DNA of 64,000 bases from Tateyamaria omphalii (GCF_014651375.1 NZ_BMWT01000001.1:663501-727500), one strand, 5' to 3'; positions 50,059 to 57,986 are shown, counted from the stretch's first letter. Notes: a model not told the origin generated them from the sequence alone. A program made the numbers and translations.

Positions 50059-51477
50059 ATGACAACTGTCGCAAAGCTGAATTATTTGAGAAAACAAGCT
50101 GGACTTCCCCTGATACGATTTGATCTGACGCGCCTGCGCGACAATGATATTCAGGATTTGCGTGATGCGTATGCGGCGATGTACGAAATTTCCGATATCG
50201 CACAGGGGGATAATCGTGGGTATTACATATATGCACGCGGTCATGGATACGATCTTGACCTATGCCACAATGACGACCGTATCTTTCTCACGTGGCATCG
50301 GTCTTACATCTATTCATTTGAGAAAGCGCTAAACAGTGCGTTGCAATGGAAACGGCAGGACAGCGAACTTGAACTGACTTTACCATATTGGGACTGGACA
50401 CAGTTTTTGACTGCCACCCATGCCTCGAATGGTTTGCCCAAAGTTGTGGATGACGACACCTACATCAATGCCCAAGGCGACGAGGTACCCAATCCGTTGG
50501 CCCGTGCCAAAAGCCTGTTCCGCATCGTCGGCCTGGGTCTGACAGGCGATGATCAGTACACAAGCCGTCTGCCCACAAGACTAAGGGACGACATACCTCT
50601 GCTGAAAAATGAAGTGGCCCGGTATCTGACCAATCCAAGCTTCAGCGCCTTTCAGGCCGACTTCAATTTCGCGGCCCATGGGCATATTCACGTGGTGGTC
50701 GGTGGCAGCGATCCGGCATCCCCTTTGCCCTTTCCGGCACGCGATATGGGGCGCACGGTTTCTGCCGCGTATGACCCGGTCTTTTGGCTTCATCATGCCA
50801 TGTGTGACAAGGTTTGGGCGGATTGGCAGCAAATCTGGCCTAACGCCAATATCCCCCAGCATGTGCTCGACACCGTGGTCTATGACGGCAGGCTTGGCGC
50901 TGATCTGATCGATAACGAAACTTCGCTGCGATACATCTACTCCGAAGACTCGGTCGAGGCGGCCATTGGCGCTTTGGGCACGTCCGACACAGCCCCTACT
51001 GCTGCGCTTTCAGCTGCCGCCAGCCAGGTCAAGGAAGTGCAATTGGGCACGGTCGAAGCAGGTTTTGTGCGCGCTGAGCTGGAGTTTCACAAACTGCGGC
51101 CACCACGTGATAGTTTCGAGTTGCGCGTTTATATCGACAACCCGTCCTGTGACGCCTCGTCCGGTTATGAAGATGACTCATATGCCGGGCGCATTGTCTT
51201 TTTCGGACACGGCCCATGCCACGGCGCGCCCGGGCACTGCAATCCGGATCTGGCGATCCGGGATGAGTACGATTTGCGCCCCAAACACCCGCTCAGGCAC
51301 GAACACACCCGCTTCCGCGTGGACATAACCCGCGGTTTGCGACGCTTCATCGGCCGCAAGAAGTCTGTGAAGAACCTGCAGGCCTATCTTGTGATTGTTG
51401 ACGACGCGGGTCATCGTGTGTCGTCCGAGGTTGTCAGTTACGACCAGTGTTCGCTCAGAACATTCGCCAAGGATTGA
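50059..51477 (+). CDS. Tyrosinase-family copper oxidase (RiPP-cluster associated)
   Basis: A 472-residue protein from ATG 50059 (GGAG seven bases upstream; extensions further upstream lack a ribosome-binding site). The CuA ligands are H62 and H70 (ARGHGYDLDLCHNDDR) and H80 (FLTWHRSYIYSFE). CuB ligands are H207 and H211 (AAHGHIHVVVGG) and the His pair in DPVFWLHHAMCDKVWADWQ. No signal or Tat peptide is present, so it is cytosolic. The C-terminal 190 residues form an additional beta-rich domain with Cys residues (CHGAPGHC). It is followed by a small companion gene and a peptide-maturation cassette, which suggests it oxidises Tyr or His in the peptide and does not act as a melanin enzyme. It lies in an accessory island. 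Confidence 0.9.
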   Translation: MTTVAKLNYLRKQAGLPLIRFDLTRLRDNDIQDLRDAYAAMYEISDIAQGDNRGYYIYARGHGYDLDLCHNDDRIFLTWHRSYIYSFEKALNSALQWKRQDSELELTLPYWDWTQFLTATHASNGLPKVVDDDTYINAQGDEVPNPLARAKSLFRIVGLGLTGDDQYTSRLPTRLRDDIPLLKNEVARYLTNPSFSAFQADFNFAAHGHIHVVVGGSDPASPLPFPARDMGRTVSAAYDPVFWLHHAMCDKVWADWQQIWPNANIPQHVLDTVVYDGRLGADLIDNETSLRYIYSEDSVEAAIGALGTSDTAPTAALSAAASQVKEVQLGTVEAGFVRAELEFHKLRPPRDSFELRVYIDNPSCDASSGYEDDSYAGRIVFFGHGPCHGAPGHCNPDLAIRDEYDLRPKHPLRHEHTRFRVDITRGLRRFIGRKKSVKNLQAYLVIVDDAGHRVSSEVVSYDQCSLRTFAKD

Positions 51478-51495
51478 TGCCAGCATGGACGGGTC

Positions 51496-51804
51496 ATGGA
51501 AGTCACGCTAACTGAAAATGCGCTAAAAGAAGGGGTTCTGCGGGTTTGGCTCCGCAGGATTCCTGACGAGGGCGGGATTGTTCATGCCTATGCCGTCAAC
51601 AACCCGAACAGCGCGACCCCCGTGGCGTCAGCGACCCTTTATGGACGTGGGGCGGGTTCGGATGCCAGCGAACGTGTGATGTTGGTTTTTCGACTGAACC
51701 TTGATGACGTGGCCGGTGCGCTTTCAGCTGGCGACGTGCTGAACATTCAGTTGGAAGGTGATGACGATGGCACCTTTCAGTTTGATATTCTTGGGGTCGA
51801 GTAG
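51496..51804 (+). CDS. Small beta-rich companion protein of the tyrosinase, unknown
   Basis: A 102-residue acidic protein starting 18 bases after the tyrosinase stop. It reads as alternating beta strands (MEVTLTENALKEGVLRVWLR, RIPDEGGIVHAYAV, then VMLVFRLNLDDVAG and VLNIQLEGDDDGTFQFDILG). There is no Cys and only one His, so it is not a MelC1-type copper chaperone. It may be a structural partner or substrate-binding subunit of the tyrosinase. No family recognised. Confidence 0.7.
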   Translation: MEVTLTENALKEGVLRVWLRRIPDEGGIVHAYAVNNPNSATPVASATLYGRGAGSDASERVMLVFRLNLDDVAGALSAGDVLNIQLEGDDDGTFQFDILGVE

Positions 51805-52049
51805 AAGGCGTCTTGACCGTTTGGTGCCGGCGCGCGAAACCAAGATCGACTGGTATGAACACATCCCGAACAGCAGGTGTTTTGACGGAATCAACTGGCC
51901 GAAAACTGGGCACAGAATCACCCGTGTCCCGCTGGATCGACAACAGGCTTGGGTAACGCAAGGTTGAGACGGCATGGTGCGCCTCAAGCGGTTGGGTTGT
52001 CTCACAAATCCGGCATCACGCCTCCGGCCTACGAAAAAAACCGAAAATG

Positions 52050-52058
52050 TGATATGAT
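52050..52058 (+). promoter_or_regulatory. Extended -10 promoter of the precursor peptide operon
   Basis: TGA-TATGAT (TG-n plus five of six -10 bases) lies 38 bases before the ATG at 52097 in an AT-rich stretch. No -35 element is visible, as is usual for extended -10 promoters. The rest of the 292-base gap (51805-52049) contains no gene that I can support. Confidence 0.5.
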
Positions 52059-52096
52059 GACGATATTGAAATAACTTTTTTAAAGGAAATAATGAC

Positions 52097-52321
52097 ATGG
52101 CTGATCTTGATCGTAAGAACCTGAAATTTGATGTCGATACCGCCTCTTTGGCAGACCTCCAGCAAATCCAAAGCATGATTATGGGCCGTATCGTACAGGA
52201 CATTCAGGCAAAGGCCGACCCGACTGCAATGTATGACAGCCACGGCTCCAATCATACAAACCATTCGGATGCAGTTGCCGCGGCAGCCCTTGCGGCGCGC
52301 GTGAACCCCGGAAACCGTTAA
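52097..52321 (+). CDS. Putative RiPP precursor peptide with aromatic-X-X triplets
   Basis: A 74-residue peptide from ATG 52097 (AAAGGA nine bases upstream). Residues 1-42 are a charged, helical leader-like part (MADLDRKNLKFDVDTASLAD, LQQIQSMIMGRIVQDIQAKA). The C-terminal part contains YDSHGSNHTNHSD, then an Ala-rich stretch (AVAAAALAARVNPGNR). The segment reads as YDS-HGS-N-HTN-HSD, i.e. aromatic or His residue, any residue, then Ser/Asn/Asp. This fits substrates of radical SAM enzymes that join a ring carbon to the beta carbon of the third residue (three-residue cyclophanes). It is directly upstream of an FxsB-like maturase. The leader/core border is not fixed, and no double-Gly motif is present. 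Confidence 0.75.
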   Translation: MADLDRKNLKFDVDTASLADLQQIQSMIMGRIVQDIQAKADPTAMYDSHGSNHTNHSDAVAAAALAARVNPGNR

Positions 52322-52335
52322 TCCGGTAATCCGGC

Positions 52336-52368
52336 GGGTCGGATCGGAAACTAAATCCGCTCCGACCC
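52336..52368 (+). terminator. Hairpin between precursor and maturase genes (partial terminator)
   Basis: GGGTCGGA (52336-52343) pairs with TCCGACCC (52361-52368) around a 17-base loop, just after the precursor stop. There is no T tract, so it probably reduces, and does not stop, read-through. Such an element would raise peptide over maturase expression. Confidence 0.55.
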
Positions 52369-52394
52369 AACAACTCATTACAAGGTAAATCGGT

Positions 52395-53558
52395 ATGAAT
52401 AGCATGTCCTTTCGGGCAATGCCTGATCGTGCGCCATTGCGTTGGATTATTTTAAAGATTCACCAGCGCTGCAATCTCAATTGTTCTTATTGCTATGTTT
52501 ACAATCGAGGGGATGACAGTTGGAAGTCGCGGCCCAAACAAATGGGCAACGATGTCATTGATCGCGTTTGTAAATTGATCGTCGAACATTGCGCACAATA
52601 CGGTATTGATGAATTTGTCATTGAACTTCACGGCGGCGAGCCAATGCTTGTCGGCAAGGCGCGGTTTGTTGAAATCGTTGAACGGATTCGCAATGCCTGC
52701 GCACCCCTGCCCATAAAGCTCCTGATGCAGACCAACGGCACGCTGCTTGATCAGGAGTGGAGCGATATTCTGGCAGAACACGCCGTTGCCGTGGGCATCA
52801 GCGTCGATGGTCCCGCCGAGTTCGCGGATCAGAAACGGTTTTATCACAATGGCAAGGGCTCAACCAACGACGTGCTACGACGCCTGTCTTCGGTGAAGTC
52901 ACATCCGGACAGGCCCTTTACGCACGGCTGCCTGGCCGTCATCGACCCGTCCATTCCCGGTGCGGACATGATCGACTGGCTGGTCGAGAACGACATCATG
53001 TATGCCGACCTGTTGCTGCCGCTCGGAAATCGGGCCAACCCACCGGACGGATGGACCGGCCCCGAGCCCTATACAAAATACATGTTGGATGCGTTTGAAC
53101 GGTGGTGGGCGCTGGACGGAGATGCGCCGCATATCCGGTTCTTCGAAATGATGATACGCGCGCATCTGGGATACAAACCCGAACTGGACGCCCTCGGCGG
53201 TGATCTTGGCGCACTCTGCGTTGTGGAAACCAACGGCGCCATCGGCATCTCGGACGTGATCAGCGTGTGCGGCGGGTACAATGGCACCGACCTGATCAAC
53301 ATCTGGGACACCGGCCTGGACGAGCATGTTGAAAAGCTGGACGTTGATCTTGTTCAGAAACCCTGCGCCGCATGCACGTCCTGTACCGAGTTTGCGGCAT
53401 GCAATGGCGGCTACCTGCCGCATCGCTGGGACGGGTCAGGTTTCGACAACACATCGCTCTACTGCGAAACACTTTTTGCGCTGTCCACCCGCATTCGCGA
53501 GGCCATCGCCGCCTCCCTGCCAGACAGCATGATCAAAACCAAGGAGGTTGCCGCATGA
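52395..53558 (+). CDS. Radical SAM/SPASM peptide maturase, FxsB-like
   Basis: A 387-residue enzyme from ATG 52395. The radical SAM cluster motif C-x3-C-x2-C is C26, C30 and C33 in KIHQRCNLNCSYCYVYNRGD, followed by DSWKSRPKQM, which is close to FxsB maturases. GG-E motif: IELHGGEPMLVGKARF. The C-terminal SPASM-type region has Cys at about 324, 327, 330 and 336 (CAACTSCTEFAACNGGYLPH) and a final Cys near 358. It should bind auxiliary Fe-S clusters. It probably installs a carbon-carbon crosslink in the preceding peptide. The stop overlaps the HEXXH gene by four bases. Confidence 0.9.
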   Translation: MNSMSFRAMPDRAPLRWIILKIHQRCNLNCSYCYVYNRGDDSWKSRPKQMGNDVIDRVCKLIVEHCAQYGIDEFVIELHGGEPMLVGKARFVEIVERIRNACAPLPIKLLMQTNGTLLDQEWSDILAEHAVAVGISVDGPAEFADQKRFYHNGKGSTNDVLRRLSSVKSHPDRPFTHGCLAVIDPSIPGADMIDWLVENDIMYADLLLPLGNRANPPDGWTGPEPYTKYMLDAFERWWALDGDAPHIRFFEMMIRAHLGYKPELDALGGDLGALCVVETNGAIGISDVISVCGGYNGTDLINIWDTGLDEHVEKLDVDLVQKPCAACTSCTEFAACNGGYLPHRWDGSGFDNTSLYCETLFALSTRIREAIAASLPDSMIKTKEVAA

Positions 53559-54676
53559 CATCCCCTGACTTTTCGGCATTCGAATGCTTTGCCTGTGCTG
53601 ACAGCGCACGCCCGGACCCCCTGTTCGGGTTGGTCGCACAAGGCTACGCGAACTCCGTGATCTCGAAAGTGGTCGAAGGGCCGGGTCACGCACATCTGAT
53701 CGTTGCGCTGCAAGGTTGGATGGACCAGCTGCAGCCATTAACGGCAACATGGCAGGCCAGCGTTTCGAAGCTTGGCAGGCGTATCTTTGATGAAGGTCAA
53801 GCAGCCGACCCCGAGCGGGTTGGCCGATTGCTCCTGGACTTGAGCGACAGTTTGGTAAATGCGGACTTTGCTTTCGAACTGAGCAGTGGCCTGCCAGTGA
53901 TACACGAGGGCCGGATACACAGCGCAACAGGTCCGGTGAATCTGATCAAAGAGAATGGTCAGGTTTCGGTTCGTGGTCTGGATGACGGGCTGACGCTTTC
54001 CACGGATGAATCGATTACCATGGTCGAAACCAAACAGTCCGTGGATTCCCTTTGCAACGATGGTGAACCCGCCGTGCCCCTCGATCTGTCCAAAGTGGAC
54101 AACTACGGATGGGCAGCCGAGGTGTCAGAGGGGATAGGCCTGATGTCCACGGTCAACCCGGATTACGAAATCTGGGTCCGGCGCCTTCTCAACACCTTGA
54201 TCCTGACCGGACGGCTTGAAAACCGGACATGTTCGGGCAGTTGGTCCGACACGTCCGGGACGGTGTATATGTCCCAGCCCAACTCCCTGCTCGAAGTAGG
54301 CGAGGTTCTGATCCACGAATGCGCTCATCAGCATTTTCACCTCGCCTGCCGGGTGTTCCCCATGAAAACCGAAACGGAGAATGGCCGTTATTTCTCGCCC
54401 CCTGTCGGGCGCGACCGACCCCTTGATATGATCCTGATCGCCTATCACGCGTTTGCCAACGTTCTCACTTACTATGAGTGCGCGTTCGACATGTCGCTGG
54501 GCGATCAACTGTCTCACAACCGGTACAAGAGCTTCAGTGAGGAGGTGGCTGTGCTGGAAAGCTATCTCGACAACAACAAGGGCCTGTCTGAACTGGGCCG
54601 TACCATTTTCTCGAACCTTCGGCAAAGTCGGCGGGATCAGATCAGCACATTGCCAAACATGGCTGCAGACGCATAA
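53555..54676 (+). CDS. HEXXH-motif peptide-modification protein (putative peptide hydroxylase)
   Basis: A 373-residue protein from ATG 53555 (ATGA overlap with the maturase). Residues 254-258 are HECAH within VGEVLIHECAHQHFHLACRV, the metal-binding HExxH. A later NGRYFSPPVGRDRPLDMILI and YHAFANVLTYYECAFD complete the pattern known from the HEXXH-motif proteins that accompany or are fused to FxsB. Recent work describes such HExxH proteins as iron/2-oxoglutarate-type peptide beta-hydroxylases, as I recall. Here it is a separate gene. Protease activity is a less likely alternative. It ends the cluster. Confidence 0.82.
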   Translation: MTSPDFSAFECFACADSARPDPLFGLVAQGYANSVISKVVEGPGHAHLIVALQGWMDQLQPLTATWQASVSKLGRRIFDEGQAADPERVGRLLLDLSDSLVNADFAFELSSGLPVIHEGRIHSATGPVNLIKENGQVSVRGLDDGLTLSTDESITMVETKQSVDSLCNDGEPAVPLDLSKVDNYGWAAEVSEGIGLMSTVNPDYEIWVRRLLNTLILTGRLENRTCSGSWSDTSGTVYMSQPNSLLEVGEVLIHECAHQHFHLACRVFPMKTETENGRYFSPPVGRDRPLDMILIAYHAFANVLTYYECAFDMSLGDQLSHNRYKSFSEEVAVLESYLDNNKGLSELGRTIFSNLRQSRRDQISTLPNMAADA

Positions 54677-54694
54677 GCGCCTCGGCTGAAATCG

Positions 54695-54732
54695 GCGTAA
54701 ATCCTGCCAACTCTCGTCGGTAGGATTTACGC
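54695..54732 (+). terminator. Long perfect hairpin after the peptide cluster
   Basis: GCGTAAATCCT (54695-54705) and AGGATTTACGC (54722-54732) form an 11-base perfect stem that can be extended by GCC/GGT. It lies between the HEXXH gene stop and the stop of the convergent SbtA-like gene. No T tract follows, so it may stabilise transcript ends or terminate weakly in both directions. Confidence 0.6.
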
Positions 54733-54772
54733 GAGGTCCGGGACGTGTGGCACTGCATACACTGCGCGCCCA

Positions 54773-55831
54773 TCAGAACCCGATGAAGTAATCGGCCAGC
54801 ACCATGAACAAGGGAATGCTCAGAATTGCGACCGGGGTACCAAGGCCGGTGGATGTGCCGACATAGGCAGAGGGGTTTGCTTCGGGCAATGCACCGCGCA
54901 TGGTCGGTGGGCCTGAGATGTCAGAGCTGGACGCAGCCATGATCGACAATAGAACCACACCACCTGCTGAAAACCCGGTCAGATGGTGCGCGATCATCCC
55001 TGCTCCAAACCCCAGCGCACCATGCACAAGTGGTGCCGTCAGCCCGTAGAACAGATAGGCATGTGCCACCCCTTTCAGCTCCGACAACCGCGACCAGGCT
55101 TCGATTCCCATGATCAGCATCAGTACAGACAGCAGACCCCGGAACAGTGGCTCGTAAAAGCTGGCATAGACACTCTCGGGCCGTGCAAACAGGCCAAGGG
55201 CCAATCCCAAAATCAGGGCAGAGATAGCGGGTGACCGCAACGTGTCGACGAGAATTCCTTTGATCAGACCTTGCTCGATCGCCGGCTCTCCGGTGCCGCC
55301 AACACCGCCCAGCGTCATTGTACCATCGCCCTGTACCATGGCCTCTTTGCGTGCCGCCGCCAGCCGCGCCAGCACAATCGCTGTCACCAGCGCGGCCACG
55401 TCCATGAAGGGATAAAGTGCCCCGATGAACCCTTCATAGGCAATGCCCTCATCATCCAGCACCGCCATACCCGCAGCCAGGGTGGAGGCCGAGACGGCCC
55501 CGAACAACCCGACCGTTGCCGTGGCATCCAATTGCGAAACGCCCCGCCAGCGGGCCAGAGACACCCGTCCCAGAAGGACAATCGCGACACCGATCGCTGC
55601 CGCCAGCAATGCAGGTACGACCAGTTCGACAAAGTTGGCACTGCGTACTGAAATGCCCGCTCCGATACCCACCTTGAGCAGAAGCAGGACAACAATGAAT
55701 TTGTAGACAGGTTCGGGAATCTCGAATTTGCTGCCAAGGGCTGCCAGCATCATCCCTCCGATCAGAAAGGCGAGGGTTGGCTTTTGCATCTGGGTCAGGA
55801 TGGTCGAAACGATGTCTGTTAGGATGTCCAT
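54773..55831 (-). CDS. Sodium-dependent bicarbonate transporter-like permease (SbtA family)
   Basis: A 352-residue polytopic membrane protein. QKPTLAFLIGGMMLAALGSK, GAGISVRSANFVELVVPALL, GLFGAVSASTLAAGMAVLDD and LSIMAASSSDISGPPTMRGA match the SbtA family (formerly DUF897), in which cyanobacterial members import bicarbonate with sodium. The role in a heterotroph could be anaplerotic carbon supply or transport of another small anion. It is divergent from a LysR regulator that most likely controls it. Confidence 0.87.
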   Translation of the reverse strand: MDILTDIVSTILTQMQKPTLAFLIGGMMLAALGSKFEIPEPVYKFIVVLLLLKVGIGAGISVRSANFVELVVPALLAAAIGVAIVLLGRVSLARWRGVSQLDATATVGLFGAVSASTLAAGMAVLDDEGIAYEGFIGALYPFMDVAALVTAIVLARLAAARKEAMVQGDGTMTLGGVGGTGEPAIEQGLIKGILVDTLRSPAISALILGLALGLFARPESVYASFYEPLFRGLLSVLMLIMGIEAWSRLSELKGVAHAYLFYGLTAPLVHGALGFGAGMIAHHLTGFSAGGVVLLSIMAASSSDISGPPTMRGALPEANPSAYVGTSTGLGTPVAILSIPLFMVLADYFIGF

Positions 55832-55885
55832 GGCGGGCCTCTGTTCGGTTGCTCGGGCAGAGGTAGGCCAGCACGAGGTAGATAA

Positions 55886-55921
55886 AAAATATAACTATTG
55901 CAGAAAATCGTTCTATATTTT
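55886..55921. promoter_or_regulatory. AT-rich dyad between sbtA-like and LysR genes
   Basis: AAAATATA (55886-55893) and TATATTTT (55914-55921) form an 8-base inverted repeat around a 20-base centre containing ATAAC...GTTCTAT. It overlaps the expected promoter region of the LysR gene and is a candidate binding site for that regulator. Confidence 0.45.
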
Positions 55922-55927
55922 GAATGT

Positions 55928-56791
55928 ATGGACGCATTGAATTATCATCATCTCCGCTATTTTCGTGCCGTCGCACACGAGGGAAACCTGACCCGTGCGG
56001 CAGACAAACTGAACCTGTCTCAGTCCGCTTTATCCACGCAGATCAAGGCGTTGGAGGCGCGTTTGGGTCATGCCTTGTTTGATCGTGTGGGGCGGCAGTT
56101 GAAACTGACCGAGGTTGGGCGGATCGCCCTTGACCACGCGGACCGTATCTTTGGCACCGGGCGGGAGTTGATGGAGACGCTGAATCGCAGCGCCAACCAC
56201 ACGCCGCCCCTTCGCGTTGGTGCGCTTTCCACATTGTCGCGCAATTTCCAGATCCAGTTTCTGCGTCCGATTCTGGATCATCCCGACGTCGATATTGTTC
56301 TGAAGTCGGGTCAGAACGTGCCTTTGCTACGGTCGCTGTCCGAACTCGCGCTGGACGTTGTGTTGACCACCGAAGCACCGACCAGCGCCGCTGGCTCCGA
56401 TTTCATTGCCCATCGCCTTGCGGGGCAAGCTGTTGGCTTGCACGGAAAGCCGGATAGGATGAGGCATAAAACATTGAAATCGGTTCTTGAAACTGAGGCG
56501 GTTATCGTTCCGACCGAAAGCGCGATCCGCACCGGGTTTAACCGTCTGACTGCACGGCTCGGGGTTCAGCCTCGCATTGTCGCCGACGTGGATGACATGG
56601 CCATGGTTCGCCTGTTGGCACGCGAAGGTATTGGATTGGCACTTGCACCAGAGATTGTCTTGGCTGACGAAATTGCGTCCGGGCAATTGGTGACTGCCCC
56701 CTTCAACACCGGGATCACCGATACATTCTACGCAGTCACAACCCGCCGGAGTTTTCCGCACCCGATGCTGGACATGTTGCTGCCCGACTGA
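55928..56791 (+). CDS. LysR family transcriptional regulator
   Basis: A 287-residue LysR protein from ATG 55928 (MDALNYHHLRYFRAVAHEGN, LTRAADKLNLSQSALSTQIK, the helix-turn-helix). The NYHHLRYF start resembles the NhaR-like subgroup. The C-terminal effector domain spans residues about 95-285. An in-frame ATG ten codons upstream is possible but lies within the AT-rich operator region. It is divergent from the SbtA-like transporter by 96 bases. Confidence 0.92.
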   Translation: MDALNYHHLRYFRAVAHEGNLTRAADKLNLSQSALSTQIKALEARLGHALFDRVGRQLKLTEVGRIALDHADRIFGTGRELMETLNRSANHTPPLRVGALSTLSRNFQIQFLRPILDHPDVDIVLKSGQNVPLLRSLSELALDVVLTTEAPTSAAGSDFIAHRLAGQAVGLHGKPDRMRHKTLKSVLETEAVIVPTESAIRTGFNRLTARLGVQPRIVADVDDMAMVRLLAREGIGLALAPEIVLADEIASGQLVTAPFNTGITDTFYAVTTRRSFPHPMLDMLLPD

Positions 56792-56886
56792 GATGGCGTT
56801 GTGCAGTACGGCACAGGCCCGCCCCTTGCGAGCCCCGTACAACGCCATAGGTTGCGACAATGAATCAACAGAAAGGCTCTTCCCAC

Positions 56887-57762
56887 ATGAGCGATCCGAC
56901 ATACACGCCCCCTGCCAAATGGACATGGGACGCCGAAAGCGGCGGCCAGTTTGCCTCGATCAACCGTCCCATTGCCGGCCCCACCCACGACAAGGATTTG
57001 CCGGTCGGTAAACATCCATTTCAGCTGTATTCGCTGGCGACGCCCAATGGGGTCAAGGTGACCATGTTGTTCGAAGAGCTGCTGGCAGCCGGAGTGACGG
57101 ACGCCGAATATGACGCGTGGCTGATCAACATCGGTGAAGGAGAGCAGTTCGGATCAGGCTTCGTTGATGCAAACCCCAACTCCAAGATTCCCGCACTGAT
57201 CGACCGCTCGGGCGACAGAGAGCTGCGTGTGTTCGAAAGTGGGTCGATCCTGATCCACCTCGCTGAGAAATTTGGCAAGTTCCTCCCGGCCTCGGGTCCT
57301 GCCCGGACCGAGACGCTGAACTGGTTGATGTGGCAGATGGGCTCGGCTCCGTTTCTTGGGGGCGGTTTCGGGCACTTCTACGCCTATGCTCCTGAAAAAT
57401 ACGAGTATCCCATCAACCGCTACGCTATGGAGAGCAAGAGGCAGTTGGATGTGTTGGATCGCGAGCTTGCGAACAAACCCTTCATCGCGGGGGACGAGTA
57501 CACAATCGCGGACATGGCGATCTGGCCTTGGTACGGGCAGCTATGTCTGGGCCGACTCTATTCGGCGGCGGAATTCCTGGATGCGGAGAGCTACACAAAT
57601 GTGCTCGCCTGGGCCAAGAAGATCGACGAGCGGCCCGCGACCCTGCGAGGACGGATGGTAAACCGGTCATTTGGTGAGCCGGCCCTGCAACTGCATGAAC
57701 GCCATGATGCGTCGGATTTTGACACGCAGACGCAGGACAAAATCGGGCCCAAAGACGACTGA
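56887..57762 (+). CDS. yghU: Glutathione-dependent disulfide-bond oxidoreductase YghU
   Basis: A 291-residue protein from ATG 56887 (MSDPTYTPPAKWTWDAESGG). It aligns by eye with E. coli YghU through LPVGKHPFQLYSLATPNGVK, NPNSKIPALIDRSGD, RVFESGSILIHLAEKFGKFL and APFLGGGFGHFYAYAPEKYE to LHERHDASDFDTQTQDK. The ATG at 56860 would add nine residues not present in E. coli YghU. The enzyme reduces disulfides and hydroperoxides with glutathione. It is followed by a self-complementary 18-base palindrome at 57771-57788. Confidence 0.93.
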   Translation: MSDPTYTPPAKWTWDAESGGQFASINRPIAGPTHDKDLPVGKHPFQLYSLATPNGVKVTMLFEELLAAGVTDAEYDAWLINIGEGEQFGSGFVDANPNSKIPALIDRSGDRELRVFESGSILIHLAEKFGKFLPASGPARTETLNWLMWQMGSAPFLGGGFGHFYAYAPEKYEYPINRYAMESKRQLDVLDRELANKPFIAGDEYTIADMAIWPWYGQLCLGRLYSAAEFLDAESYTNVLAWAKKIDERPATLRGRMVNRSFGEPALQLHERHDASDFDTQTQDKIGPKDD

Positions 57763-57770
57763 ACCGGGAT

Positions 57771-57788
57771 TTGTCCCCGCGGGGACAA
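57771..57788. terminator. Perfect palindrome after yghU
   Basis: TTGTCCCCG and CGGGGACAA form a perfect 18-base palindrome just after the yghU stop. It can fold as a short hairpin and is a probable transcription end. No T run follows. Confidence 0.45.
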
Positions 57789-57946
57789 GCTGTTCGGTGC
57801 ATGCACCCAATATCAACCGATGTCTCAAACAAGTGCGAAAACAAGGCGCTATCGCACCGTACTGTGTGGTAGCGCATTTTAACCAACTGAACCGCACCCT
57901 CGTGCCCAATGGGGCGCGGTCGGTTGCCGGGAGCAAAGTGCGGACT

Positions 57947-57979
57947 AAGTCTCGGGGATCTGACCTGATCCGGAGACTT
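57947..57979 (+). promoter_or_regulatory. Hairpin covering the ribosome-binding site of the next gene
   Basis: AAGTCTC (57947-57953) pairs with GAGACTT (57973-57979), and GGATC with GATCC inside. The GGAG at 57972-57975, which is the likely ribosome-binding site for the ATG at 57987, is buried in the stem. Confidence 0.4.
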
Positions 57980-57986
57980 GTCCCCA

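Noticed and set aside
50059..51477. Tyrosinase plus downstream gene as a melC2/melC1 melanin operon
   Set aside because: The small protein has no Cys, only one His and no signal peptide, so it is not a MelC1 caddie; the tyrosinase is also not secreted.
53372..53554. Upstream extension of the HEXXH gene into the maturase gene
   Set aside because: The ATG at 53555 overlaps the maturase stop (ATGA) and gives a natural N-terminus; the extension is only antiparallel-frame translation of the maturase end.
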